Part shown: positions 35,039-47,230 of the stretch, in pieces | Position numbering within the stretch: the first letter of the stretch is position 1 | How the letters are laid out: each line of letters opens with the position of its first letter | Assembly: GCA_013399855.1 (NCBI GenBank) | Contig: VXAY01000172.1 | Location: 46,603 to 110,602 of the forward strand | Direction: 5' to 3' | DNA from: Oxyruncus cristatus | Taxonomy: Eukaryota; Chordata; Aves; Passeriformes; Cotingidae | Length of the DNA: 64,000 nt | The notes under the pieces: generated by a model | Databases searched by the model: none | Seen by the model: the letters and a program-made list of their open reading frames with translations, nothing else | What the model was told of the DNA's origin: nothing | Translations under genes and position numbers: made by a program

Positions 35039-38000
35039 ATGCCGCTGCCTATTCTATCTTCAGGCTGCAGCATCAGGCTGTGAGGTAAGCTACAGTTTGC
35101 TTAACTTCATGGGGCTTGAGGGGTTCTGGTTTACAACTGTGTTCTACCCCCAGAAAATTCTCTCGCATTGCTTGTATTTCTTGTATTTCTTTTCCCTGTG
35201 CCCTCGCATTGTCAAACTCATCCATATAATTAAATAAATAAACCCCTCTTTTTTGTGTATTTGAGGTTGTGGAGGTGCACTCTTGATCATGTTTTTCAGT
35301 TATTTGCCACAACCACAAGGCTAGAGCTCTATTTGTTTAGAAACACTCCATCCACACCCACTCCCCAAACAAAAGCTGAGTAGCTCACCTCATCATCTGG
35401 ATGAAAGGTTTTAAGAAACTCCTGGAATAACATGAGAATTACTAAAACTCGGTAACCAAAATGAGATTTGTACTCAATATCATGGCAAAACACCTGCTGT
35501 TTGATGTGAAGGCCCTGACAAGCAATGATGCCAATGGCTTGTAAAGCCTGCAAGATGGTTTAAAAATGTTCTTACATGGAGATGGGTGGAAGAAGGAATA
35601 TTTTTCTAAGTATTTTTTTTATTTTGCATTACATTACTGCTCTCTCTGAATAGCTACTCTTCACAAAAAGGTGAACTAAAAGCTTTTTGTTTTGTTGAAA
35701 TATTTTCACTTAACTCTTTGTTAAACAATTATTTGGTATTTAGTTCCTCTCATAGTTTGGTATCTTTCACTAAGGAACTCATGAGAATATGTGTGAACAG
35801 AGCAAGTGCAATATAAGCCTATTAATTGTTTATTTCTAAAGAAGCCTGATTTGTTTTTTATTTCTTAAGTAATAATTTCTGTGCAAAACAAAAACATTCT
35901 CAAGAACAAGTAAAATAACAAAATGTGGACATCATTATGTAAGTTTTGGTTTTTCTTAATAGCTTGTGTATTTGGAGAATGTGTGTAGTAAATCAGTTAC
36001 TCAAAGGAGTAAGTTACATGACAGTGGATTTGAGCTTTGCATTCCCAAAAGTTTTGGGTTTTTTTTTTTTTTTTTAAACCTCAGTTTTGTTTCCTGCAAC
36101 ACCAGTGTCTGGAATATATTGCAATTTGGTCTTGAATGCTTTAAAAAATAAGTAATGATTTTAGCTCCTAACGTATATGAGCACACCATTCCATAACTAA
36201 ATGTACTCAGTTGCCACAGAGAGAGTTGCATTAAAGATTGACATCATCAATAATTTGTGCGGAAGTAAACTGTAAAGGTTTACTATTTATTTCAATCTAT
36301 TCAGTTTGCATTATTTTTTAAGAAGGAAACATAATAGGATTATGCCAAAGCTAAGTCATACCTGTCCACACAGGGGAAAAAAAAAAAAAAAAGGCATGTT
36401 CTTATTTTTTTAAAGACTGAAGATAAATGAACAAAGTGATAAGTATTGCTGACCACTACTGAAAGATCTGATTGTTCCATCCATGGATATAAAGACTTGG
36501 CAGATAAATTGACTAAAAGTGAATTTTAAAATTGTTGTTGTAGCTAATGTAGCATTTTTGTGTACATGGAAACTTGGGCCACTTTTGGTGTTAGTTCCAT
36601 TAACAAAGACCTTCAAATAGGCTATGATTTCTTAGATCAGCATAAGTTACAGCAGAGTAGTTTGCCCAGTTGACAAAACTGTAGTTCTAGTTTAATTGGC
36701 AGTGATGATTTTTCCTTGGAAAACACTCTCATTTTTCATGGTGGCGACTGCTAAAAGGGAGAGAGGGAGACATATCTAAACTTTCTCATGTATTCTTTCA
36801 GACTAAAACATAGGCTTAAAGAAAATACTGAATCTAATGATATTCATAAATATTCCCTTTCCCCTCCTTTTCCCTCCTAAATTAGAGAGGATCCTTGGGA
36901 AGGACAGGCAATGGGAAGCATGACACACAGGAAGAAGCAATTGAACAATTACTAAATATAAGTAAATTTCTGATACTGTATGTGTTTTGTCTTTTTAAAA
37001 AGCAAGTATCAAATCACACATCAAGATATCTGTCAAAATGAGTTATAACAAATAAAAGAGCTGTGTGATAAAAGGTTATCACAATTTACAAAGCACCTAC
37101 TCTGTGGGAGGATAAAGGAAGGGGATAAAATTTCATTGGAGATGAGGCTGGCAATTTATTTTGCAAGAATTAATATGGAAGAGTCTTAATCAGTTAAGAA
37201 ACATAATGAAGTTCATTAAATAACAACTGATGTTAATAAAATGTAGATAATCACATATTATTGCTTTTGTAAAAAAAGCATTACCTGTATTACCTGTGAA
37301 TTTTCTGTAAGCATATAAATTGACTTAGAAGATACAGGGATCTTTGGCTAATTATTTACTCTAGTCCACTGCCTGTGACTCCAAACAACATGTGGAACAC
37401 TTCTAGAGTGCTGTGCAGTAAACCATCAATATTGTTAGACTTCAAGCAAGTCCTGCCCTGGCATTATCCCTGATTTTTCTCATATGGTCTGCTATAGAAA
37501 CCTTTCTTTTTTGATATAAGTCATGATCTGCTGTTAAGAATGTCCTGAAAATTCACTTTTGTCTGTTGAAAGCATACTGTCTGGGAGCAGCACAGAAAGT
37601 ACTCAACAACAGCCACTGCATTGGATCAAGACCTGGTCACATAATGGTAAGCTTTTCTGCAAAGGAAGGGCAGATATTTGCAGGACAGCAGCTTACAGCT
37701 TTCTGCCAGCAACAGCTCGCTAAGGGGCAGGTAGCACGGCAGTGTGTACCAGAGAGGACACTCCAACTTGAGGTAAACTGGAGAATGCTGAAAAGCTCTG
37801 GACCCTCTCTCACCCTTTGCTTGCCTGCCCCTGTCCAGCAATTGCAATCAGATGAGGATAGCCCTACGATGGGGCTTAACATGGCACGTCATTGCGTCAG
37901 CCTGCAAATTTAGCAGCCACCTATACAGGGAGTTGCTTTGGAGTGTGGCACAATTGAAGTAACAAATTTAAAAGATAGACTGCCAGTGATGGACCTTCCC

Positions 38001-40830
38001 TTTAAACTTGTTGTGTAAAAAAAACTACTCTGTTGACCTCAGGGTATCACCCATTAATTGCAGGAGTCTTCTGCTTCTGGAAAACTGTGTACCCAAGCAG
38101 AGAGGGAGGAGGAATTTAGAGTGGTTGGTTATGTCTTTTGGTAATTTGTTTATCCCCAAATTATCAGGGCACTCTTTCTATTTTGTTCCAAACTTCCCTC
38201 CTCTATGCAACCTCCTGCTGATTTTCTCCAATAACATCAGTCATGGTAGGTTTTCTTGTAAACAATTGTGCTTTTGTGTTTCAACCCATGTTTCACATAA
38301 GTATGCTGAAGCTAAAGGAACATGTGAACAAATTATGCAAGACAGCGAGGACAGAGGGGAACTTCCCTCTGAAACTGTACTTCATGAGAATCTCTCAGGC
38401 ACAAGCACGTATACTGCAACTAAGTTTAGGTCATAAGTTTTTCTCAACAGCTCTGTAGTTAGACTGACATTATGTGATAAAGTTCAGGCCTCAGTACCCT
38501 TTTGGTCACAGATGGTCCGAAATGCACACTTTTGTTTGTCATTCTGCCATGGCTTTTGCAGAAATATAGTCAAAATGCTAATACACATGTGATGTGTGCT
38601 GTAACAACTGGGCTCTGCATCTTCAGTGCCTCCTGCAGCATAATTCAAGTCTGGGATGCTTTCTGCTGATCCCCTTGGCTCATTCCTCTTGTTTTGTTTG
38701 CTGTAAAACTATCTAAGAAACTTCTGTAAGATGAGGTTCGTGGTGTGGGTTTTGCTCTCCTCCACACCCACTGCTGGGTGCTCCAGAGGTCCTGATCAAA
38801 TTCCAAGTTTGCTGCAGCACAGAGACTTTATCAAGGGAAAGCATGCTGTATGCAAAGCATGTTGAAGTGCCCTCTTATGAAATGAGGTTTGATTTTCTGT
38901 GATATCAAAAAGAACATTAGCCCAGAATTTAATATATCCTGGGAAATCATATTTCACAATCTAATGCCTGGAGCCATTTTCTTTTTAATATGAGGATCAG
39001 AATTCTGATCTCTCTCATGGTTTGCCTAAACATTTTATGTTAAATGACAGTAAGTTAATAAGTACAAAATTGTGGGTGGTTAACTACCGTTTAGCAGCCT
39101 TACACTGTCTAAATAGGAAAACTCCTTGTAAAAGATAAGGAGTGAATTTAAAACAGTAAAGCTAAATCAGTGTAGCCACATCTTGTAGACATTCCCATTT
39201 TGATATTAAACTAGATGGGGTTCTTTTAGCTTACTGTTTATGAAGGCTTTTGAACTAAATACTGAGTCTTACCCTGCCTTATCCTGGAACAAAGGTCTAT
39301 CCACGTAAGGGGGTTGTGCTAATGCATCTCTAGCTGCTTAGCCATCTTGGTAGGATTGTTTAAAGCCTTTGAGGCAAGCAGAGTTACTGGAACGGTTGCC
39401 AGGGGACTTAGTGAAAAGAAAAAAGCTGACATATGCTAGAAGTGCAGTGACTTCTCTGATAACATGTGATAGTGTGGAACAATGGAGTGGGCAAGCTTGA
39501 TAAGAATTTCCAGTAGCTTTGCACTGAGGGAAAGGGGCTATGATAGCTCTGCAGAAAGCAGTTTGCCATTGCCTGATGAAATGGCAGCTTTTGTAAAATG
39601 AAAGGAGGGGAGTAGGTGCCTGAGCCAGCAATGGGCTGTTGAAGCCACGGTGGAATTATCACATTGGGACATTGCTGTGAAAGCTGCTCTGAGTGTCTCC
39701 TGCTCCTGCCGTGAGAGTAATGGAAACAATGACAGTAAGATAATGTCAAACAAGGGTGATGTTGGTAATAAATGATACAGTGGCTGTTTCTAAGGGCTTT
39801 GTGAAATACTGGTAGAAGTACTTTTGTAAAAGGGTTGATACTACAGTTGCTCTCATGGGGAGAGTGTAGCATCTCCTGTGGTAATACTTACTGCATGACT
39901 CTACATCATCTTTTCTCTATTGTCAGATGATACTGCACAGGACTGATAATAATTTCACATGCTTTGCCTAGATATGAACCATGCAACCCTGCTTGACCTA
40001 TCAGTCAGCTAGAGTTAAGTCTTTGGAGTGGTTTCTTTAAGGAGAAAACTTCATGGATGTATGATGAAGTTTGCTTTGTTTTGGATTCAGGCACATTACA
40101 AACAATATCTGTAAATCCCTGAATATGTTGTGTATTAATCAACAGGAGAGAGTTTCCCAGCTGACTGTACTACTTTCTAGCTAAGCCTGTTATCCAGAGC
40201 TCTCTATTAGATTTTTCCTGAAGTATTGCTACAAATCCTTCTCTGCTGTCTGTTGATTACTGGGCCTCCCTCCACCTGACACACATACATTTGCATTTAA
40301 AATCCATGGAAAGCTCCCCAAGTTGTTTGGCTTGATTCATATTTTTTTATTTTTTTCACAGAATATTTTGCTGATGTTTCCTATCACCTGAGTATCCTAT
40401 TCGATTAAACAGCTTAACTGTTCAGTCTATCCTGGCAATGCAGTCATCAGCTTTGGTGGGCCTGTGTGCTAGCAAAGCATTACTGTTTGAGGTGAAAATT
40501 TCAGACCATGAAAACACTGGAAGGTCTTTCCTAGACTAGACTGAGAAATGTAATGTCCTTGATAAAGGTTAGGGCGATCATACAGGAGCTGATCCTTTAC
40601 AGAGACTACATTGGGACAGTATGCAACCATTTTAAAATTTACTAGCACATACCAGTACTTTAATGGGTATAAAAAATGAAGGGGTTTTTAGGACACTTCT
40701 TCAAATTCTCTGCACTGCATTGTGGGAGGGGAAAAAAAAAGGTCCAGTAAGGCTCAATATCTGCTCCTGGCAGAAATTTCACTAGCTCAGTGGGTCTCTG
40801 CTCAGTAAGAGAAACCTTGATCTGCTGTTG
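35039..40830. other. No gene recognised; AT-rich with homopolymers
   Basis: Contents are T17 at 36059-36075, A16 at 36377-36392 and many short frames. The longest are 154 codons on the minus strand (39408-39872) and 142 on the plus (38008-38436). A 115-codon frame at 37566-37913 starts with TTG, not ATG, and includes ATG/GTAAGC, a donor-like site, at 37644-37652. None matches a family I know. AT-rich blocks such as 37.14-37.26 kb have the look of conserved non-coding DNA, but this cannot be judged without alignment. Confidence 0.4.
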
Positions 40831-40831
40831 C

Positions 40832-40846
40832 ATATATATATATATA
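40832..40846. repeat. (TA)n microsatellite
   Basis: A short pure TA dinucleotide run. An A run at 40949-40962 and a T run near 40998-41010 follow nearby. Confidence 0.9.
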
Positions 40847-41010
40847 GATGACATACAGAAATATTATGTCATTAGAGTGCTGCAAGGATGAATGCCCATG
40901 CCATGGTGGTATGTCTTGGCCGACTCTGCAACTTACATCAGCAGATAAAAAAAAAAAAAAGTTGCATTATAAGAAGCAAACTAAAATATTTTCCTTTTTT
41001 TTTTTTTTAC

Positions 41011-43711
41011 TTTTCAAACTGCCTCAAGAAGGTCTGAATTATATGAAGTTGGCAGGTTCAAGCGTGACTCAACTCATTGTTTTCATTCTCTCCTTTTGGC
41101 AGCCTTCAGTCATTCCAGATGTTATTTCTCTATCCACATGGAAAAATTCTTATTGAAAAGGGGGGTGGGGGAGAGAGAAAGAAACTGTTTTCCTGCATTT
41201 GGTCCACTTTTAAACCAATGATGATATTGCATAGACGGTGCTCATGTGCAGCAGGCGCTAAGGCTAGCTGGAGGCATGCCCAGGAGGAGACAGCCTCAAG
41301 ATAAAAGGCCCTGTGTTATAGGGGAGAAATGAGAAGAAAGCCAAAAGCAGCTAGTTAGTTCAGTAAAATGGTGTTCTGTCATTCTAGGACTCATTTGTTA
41401 GGAACTGTAAGGGCACGACAAATGGTGACTTTACCCTGAACCCCCTATATTTTGGAAGCCTGGAGAACTATAGCATCATGTCAAAGACAGAATGAATGTT
41501 TTTCTTGCACTGTGACCATATATATGGGGGAATATATAGTTAGCTCACAAACAATGCTTTGCTTTGAATGGAAAAAGGATTCAAGTCTGCTTGGACTGTG
41601 TGCTTTCAGAGCACATGAATCCATTACTTTTTATTACTTTACTTGGCTCACCTAGCATTTCTCAGTTCAGGGAGAAATGGAGAGGGCCCTTATTATTTAA
41701 TAGAGGATGGAGGCTTGTGTGGTAGTAGCACGGCTTTGCAAGGTGAGTCTAGGCTCTCCTCCTGCTTTTTAAAGTCTGTTTAAGGATCCAGGAATTTCAG
41801 GTCTCTAGCACCACTATGCTAGAGGAGCTAAAGGACAACCCCTTTCTGCAGTTGCCAGCCCAAGGTGAAAACAAAAAGTGGTGGACTGAATCAGGTAGCT
41901 GTAGTGCCTCCAGCCAAAACGGGATAATCCTTGGCTGAGCAAAGCTGGTCTCCCATGCTCATGTCCCACAAGAGAAGAGCCCTCAGGACGTGTTCACAGC
42001 CCACCACTCTAGAGCCAAACTGCATCTTGTACCAGCATTAGTGGCTTGCCTTTCCAACCCAGCAGGATGCTTGTAAGCATAAGCATATAAGCCTAGCACT
42101 TTTCAAATTTAGTAAAATAATATGTAAGACATAGATCACCCCCTCTTTCTGAGCTATCGTGCAGAATATTAAATCTTATTAATAAAAGCTGGTCTGGTGA
42201 ATACACTTATAGAAGCAGGCTCAGAACAAAGCACGCAAGAGGAAAAAGTAGTGTGCTTTTGAGAACTGTAAGCTTGCTCTCAGCTTTTACGTAAAGGACC
42301 TCATTGACACCTCCTTATAAGAACAAGTTTTGGAGTCTTCTCACTCTTGGGGGGAAAAAAGAAAACCCTTTTACTGTGAAAAGAAAGGCCAGTCTGGATC
42401 TAATTGATTGGCTAGCCATGGTTTCCTCTGCCCTTTCACCCCAGTGCACAAGATGCAAAAAAATGGCATGGTGATAGTAAAAAGGAAAAGGGCCTTCTAT
42501 CCGTTGGTGGTTCAGTACTGAAAGCTCAGAGAGGGGGGAAAAAAAAAAAAAAAGAACAAAATGCTCTGTTGGGTCTCTTGTTGGTAAAAGTGAGAACTGT
42601 TACTGGAAAATATTTTTTTTGTGATTAGTTGGTGGTAAGCCATGACTAATGCTCATTGTGCCAATATGTGCTTGCGTTTGTATTACCAGGTCCCCCTCCT
42701 GCCCCCCTTGCTTGTTCTATGTAGCTGATGGAGCCTGCTGAAACTTGTACTGTAAGTTCTTAGGTGCAGGGACTACTTTTTCAAGATTATTGGCACATTG
42801 CTTAGTGCAGTAGGGGCCCTGGCTCAGGACCAAAGATGTTATGATATCAAAAATAGTAAATTCAGTGGTGGTTCTTGGTTGCACTGACCTTTGCAGCATC
42901 TGGGTCACTTCAGTTTTGGGACTCTGGGGACCCAGAGCTGATGTCGGGTTTCATTCAGGGGGTGGAAGCCAAGTCTCCAGCCATGTTCATTGTGAAGATT
43001 TCAAAATGGAAAACAATTGTTGATTCAAGTCCAAGACATTTTCTGGCTCTGGTAATCTTGTGTTCAGCATGATCACAATTAAATACATTCAGTATTGGGT
43101 TTAGGGGCTTAGTGGGATGTATTGTGTTAGAAGCAGGAGAAAACAATGCATTTGTTACTGGTTTTTGTTTTATTTTAGACATTTATTTACTTGAGGTTCT
43201 CTGGTTTTGTGGATAACCCTGAGGATCTTCTTGCAAAGCTAACACCGATTGCTTTACTTTTCAGTAAAAATAAAAATGAGAAAGAAGGCTACACATAGTT
43301 TTTCCCTCCTTCAGATATTCCAGAAAGTACTTGCCCTACTAAGCTCCATCTGGCAAATTAACAAAAATCTCTGTCCCCAGATGATCAGTGATAAGACACT
43401 CTGCTGGGAAGTGATGTGATGATGCAATTGCTAAGAAGTGCTTGTTCCAGCACTGACTCTTGGTGACCTACACTGGACTGGATTCAGACAGGGCTGCTAC
43501 AGTCAACAGCAGCTGCAAAGTCATAGCAGCATACATTTTCCAGAGCATATAAAAGCCTGCCGGAAGGATTAATCCAAAACGAAAGGGAACATGCTAGGAA
43601 ACATTGCCTCTGCGTTGAGTTGTGTCCTTCTGCATATTGCAGGGAGAGGAAACAAGAACTATTCTGCCTGAAAGGAAGATCTAAAGAAGCAAGGGTCCAT
43701 ATGGAAAGGAG
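41011..43711. other. No gene recognised
   Basis: Single-copy-looking DNA with A15 at 42539-42553. A stretch near 41700-41830 faintly resembles a tRNA-derived SINE head in either direction, too weakly to call. Confidence 0.45.
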
Positions 43712-43757
43712 TGGTGTTTTTTTTTGGTTTTTTTTGGTTTGGTTTTTTTTTTTTTCT
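43712..43757 (+). repeat. T-rich tract with GG spacers
   Basis: T runs of six to twelve are separated by GG, as in the tracts at 5.9 and 6.5 kb. The 114-codon minus-strand frame at 43484-43828 crosses it and gains a Lys/Asn-rich segment from it. Confidence 0.9.
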
Positions 43758-46700
43758 GTTCTCAGGCACTGTTTTAAAGAGGTGTTTGTATACTCAGTGA
43801 CATCAGTTAAAATAAACCAATTAAACATTCTGGGTTTTCAAATTCCTGTTGCATGAGACAAGGTAGGGAGCACACTGACAAAGTTGAACATATCTGCCAA
43901 GATACCGGACCAACCAGCCGGGCAAAAGCTGACAAAATCGTTGCTGACAGGACTTTTTCCTACAGGTTCCATTACTTGCAATCTTTAAAAATCTCTACGG
44001 ATATCTTACAGCATTAGATGTTAGACAAAGATCCAAGCTGTACTGAGTTCCCACCATTTTATAAAATCCTTCCTAGAAGAAAGTTTAAGAAAAAAAGATT
44101 CCAGTTTAGAGTGTTGGTTGGCTGCATTCTGTTAAAGAATAAGCGTTTGGTGTACTCTGATCCATCCTGGTTCTCTGTACTTGGTTTGCAGATAGCTGTT
44201 TGCTCCAATAGCAGTTCAGAAGAACCACCATCCAGTGATTAACGAGTGATGCTTTTCTGAAGTTGCTGCCCATTATTTTTCTGTTTCTTCTCCAAGCACT
44301 AGCAAAGTCTGACATCTCTTTCCTGTGTACAAAGCAGCTGTATGCAGCAGCTCCACAATTAGACAAATAGTTTGGGATATGGCAAACTTTTTTCTATCTT
44401 TCATTCATGGCATAATGATAAAGAGAATGTCTATTTACCTTTAGTTCGTGACAGACACTTTAGCGCTGTGCTATCTATAGACTGTGGTTAGACTCATTAT
44501 AAAAATCAATATTTTTTTACCTAAAACCATGAAGTCACTTCCTAACTCCTGTCTAGGATTTTTCATAAGAAGGAAAAGCTGAGTATATTTGGCTTTTCAC
44601 CCACAGGGCAAGTTGCTATAACTTATAGGTGTAGAAGTAGAAGAATCAATAGTATCAAGTACAAAAATAGATAATATATTGCATAACGAGGAGCATGAAA
44701 GTTCCTGAGGCCTGTGGCAAATCAGTCCATCCAACAGGACAGGGCTCTCTTTTGATCCTTCATATAGCTCTCCTTATTTCTTGCCTATACGTAATGTTGA
44801 TCTCATCAGAAAGTGGAAGAACTATAAGGAAGGTGGAGTCATTGAGAGCAAATGCTAAGTACAGTTTTGCAAGGGATAAGGCAGAATGTAGCCAGTTTAT
44901 ACATCAAGGGAAAGGACTGGCTATTTGAAAGCCCCTTAAAGGTATAATTGCAACTCATTACGGAGTTATGCAGTAACCTGTATTACTGAATACTAATGAG
45001 TATAGAGGAGAGGTGAAGGCTTAAAAATTGCTGTAGTTTCTGCATTCAAGGGGTGCCTGTCAGAAGTAAGATTGTCTGAAAGCGATGTGACTATTTCTGG
45101 CAGTAGTTAGTTTTGAAATACTTGACATTTTCAGCAGTTTTCGGTTGACTCAAGCAGATAAGTTTTAATTATGAAAGTGTGTAATGGCAGTAGGGAAAAC
45201 TTCACACAGCAGTGAAAAACACTCCAGTTTACAGTGAATATAAAGTGAGACATTTATAACATAAGGATAAAAAACAACACTGGGAAGAACCCATAACTGC
45301 TGTGAGGCTGAAGTGTTACTTCTGTTATTCTGGGGAGCAGATGAGCCTAGTCAAAGGCAAGATAGTGACTTGAGAAAGAGAATGAGAACAAGAGTGTATG
45401 AAATACAATATGCAGAATAATTCTCACTGGTCAGACTCTGCAGAGCTGATTGAGATGTTGAGCAAGGGCTGAATGCTGAGTCTGACAAGCTCTAGGGTGT
45501 CCAGTATCCATGATTTTGCTGCTATTTGTTAGCAGTCCTTCTCAGGGCCAGCATGTCCCAACTGAGGTTATCACAGTTGTATCTGCTCGAGAGAGAGCAC
45601 GGGGCATATGAAGAATGGTGGAAAGACAAGCTTTACTTGGGCATCTTGGCATAATGGGCAAGGTAATAATAATAGTAATGTAGGAACAGTTCCTGTTTTC
45701 CTGCCTTTGACAGTAGTCAGTAATGAACTAAAAGAGTAGAGCAGACTTGGTGATGCTTATATACTGTACTCAGTTTTTAGTAGTGTGTTGCATTCTGGAG
45801 CCACAGTTGGTATCCTTGAAGTTAGTAGCCCTTGATGGATCTCTCTTACATGGCTTGTGCAATTGCTTTTGGACCCCTTGAAATGCTGACAATGTGGCAA
45901 TGTGCTCTACAGTTGAATAATAACTAGGGCAAGAAACAGGCTTTTTTCTCTTTGTTTCAGAGTATCCTTCTGATGGTTTCATTTAATGTGCCCTCATTTT
46001 TGTATTATTTCCTCTCTTCAGTAAAAAACAGTTTGTTTTCAGATGTATAAATACCCTGATATGTCTTTGCCGTGTGGCCTCCCAAACAGATTGTGGTATT
46101 TTAAAGTGTCAAACAACATTTCCTGAAGGTCAGTGATGTCCATCTGTTGAGTTGGTTGTGTGATGGGATGTAGCAAGGATGATGGAACTTAATGCTGCTG
46201 ATGCTTGCAGGTCCTCATGAGAGAGAAGATAGTTACTAGGCTCCTCAGGACTATTTTGAAAGTGATTAGGCTGACCACTTAGGTATCATTATGTGTAGCT
46301 GGAAGAGGGAGAGGTGGACTTCTACGAGGCTGTGGTATGACTCAGTTGTTGTTCTGTGCAGTTAGGATCATAAACTGAGTAAAACCACCAACTCTTAGAA
46401 ATCTTGTGTCTGAGTAGTTAGTGACAAATGTGGTTTATCTGAAATCTGTATCTGTGTCTCATCCAAGTATTTGTAAGAGGAAACAAGTCAACATGACTAA
46501 GCTTTCAAGATTGAACCCATAGTACTGGTGCTACTAGTATATGATTTAATCTGCATACGAGACTTTAATTTCTAGAAAACTACACTGGAGTAGCTGCTTC
46601 AGTGATCGCTGCCTGCCTAATACTGTTGCTTTTTATGACAGACAATGTAGGTCTTCCTGTTTACTTTCTCAACCAACAAGTCAGTCAAGTAACCTTTTAG

Positions 46701-46760
46701 GAAATACTGCAGGCCACTTCTGAAGCATGCCTCACTGCATGGAAACCTTTATTGCTGGGA
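43758..46760. other. No gene recognised
   Basis: AT-rich DNA in which stops are frequent; even chance frames are short here. Nothing supportable is seen. Confidence 0.5.
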
Positions 46761-47230
46761 TGAATGATATTCTTAGATATTCATGGGAAATAAACAGCAA
46801 TAATCCTGACAGGAGGTGTTGGCAGAACGAAGTGTGAACAGGAAGCGATTAAAGATAAAAGGCAATCTCAGGAGTTACCTGTAGCTCGTTGTGTGATTAT
46901 AGGTGTGGCTGGAACAGGTCACAGCACAACGTAGCACCTGCCGACAGTAAGCAAATCGAGATCCCAAGTTCATTCCTCTCCCAGGCTGGACCCTTGTTAT
47001 ATAACCAGGCTGATCACATCAAATAAAATACTTGTTGCTTAAGTGACTCCTGGATCAAGTTTCCAAGACATTTAGCGTAAAACCTTTACCTTCCTTTTCA
47101 TTGTAATTACGCAGTGAATGAGACAGGAGTCTAGGCAAAAGCGGTGTGTGATCATGTAATATGAACTGCCCCATAATGACAAGGGAGGCAAATGATGGTT
47201 GCACCATCACCTTTGTTAGTGTATTTCTCA
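46761..47230. promoter_or_regulatory. Candidate enhancer-like block (motif cluster, unproven)
   Basis: The block has a non-repetitive, balanced composition, low homopolymer content and a cluster of recognisable boxes. These include an AGATAA (GATA-type) near 46854, AGGTGTGGC (T-box half-site or KLF-type) at 46901 and CACCTG (E-box) at 46935-46940. Several CpGs are also present. Such texture is typical of conserved non-coding elements in vertebrates. I cannot test conservation here. Confidence 0.15.

Noticed and set aside
39408..39872. 154-codon minus-strand frame
   Set aside because: Ser/His/Pro/Cys-rich without domain, signal peptide or splice context; length is compatible with chance.
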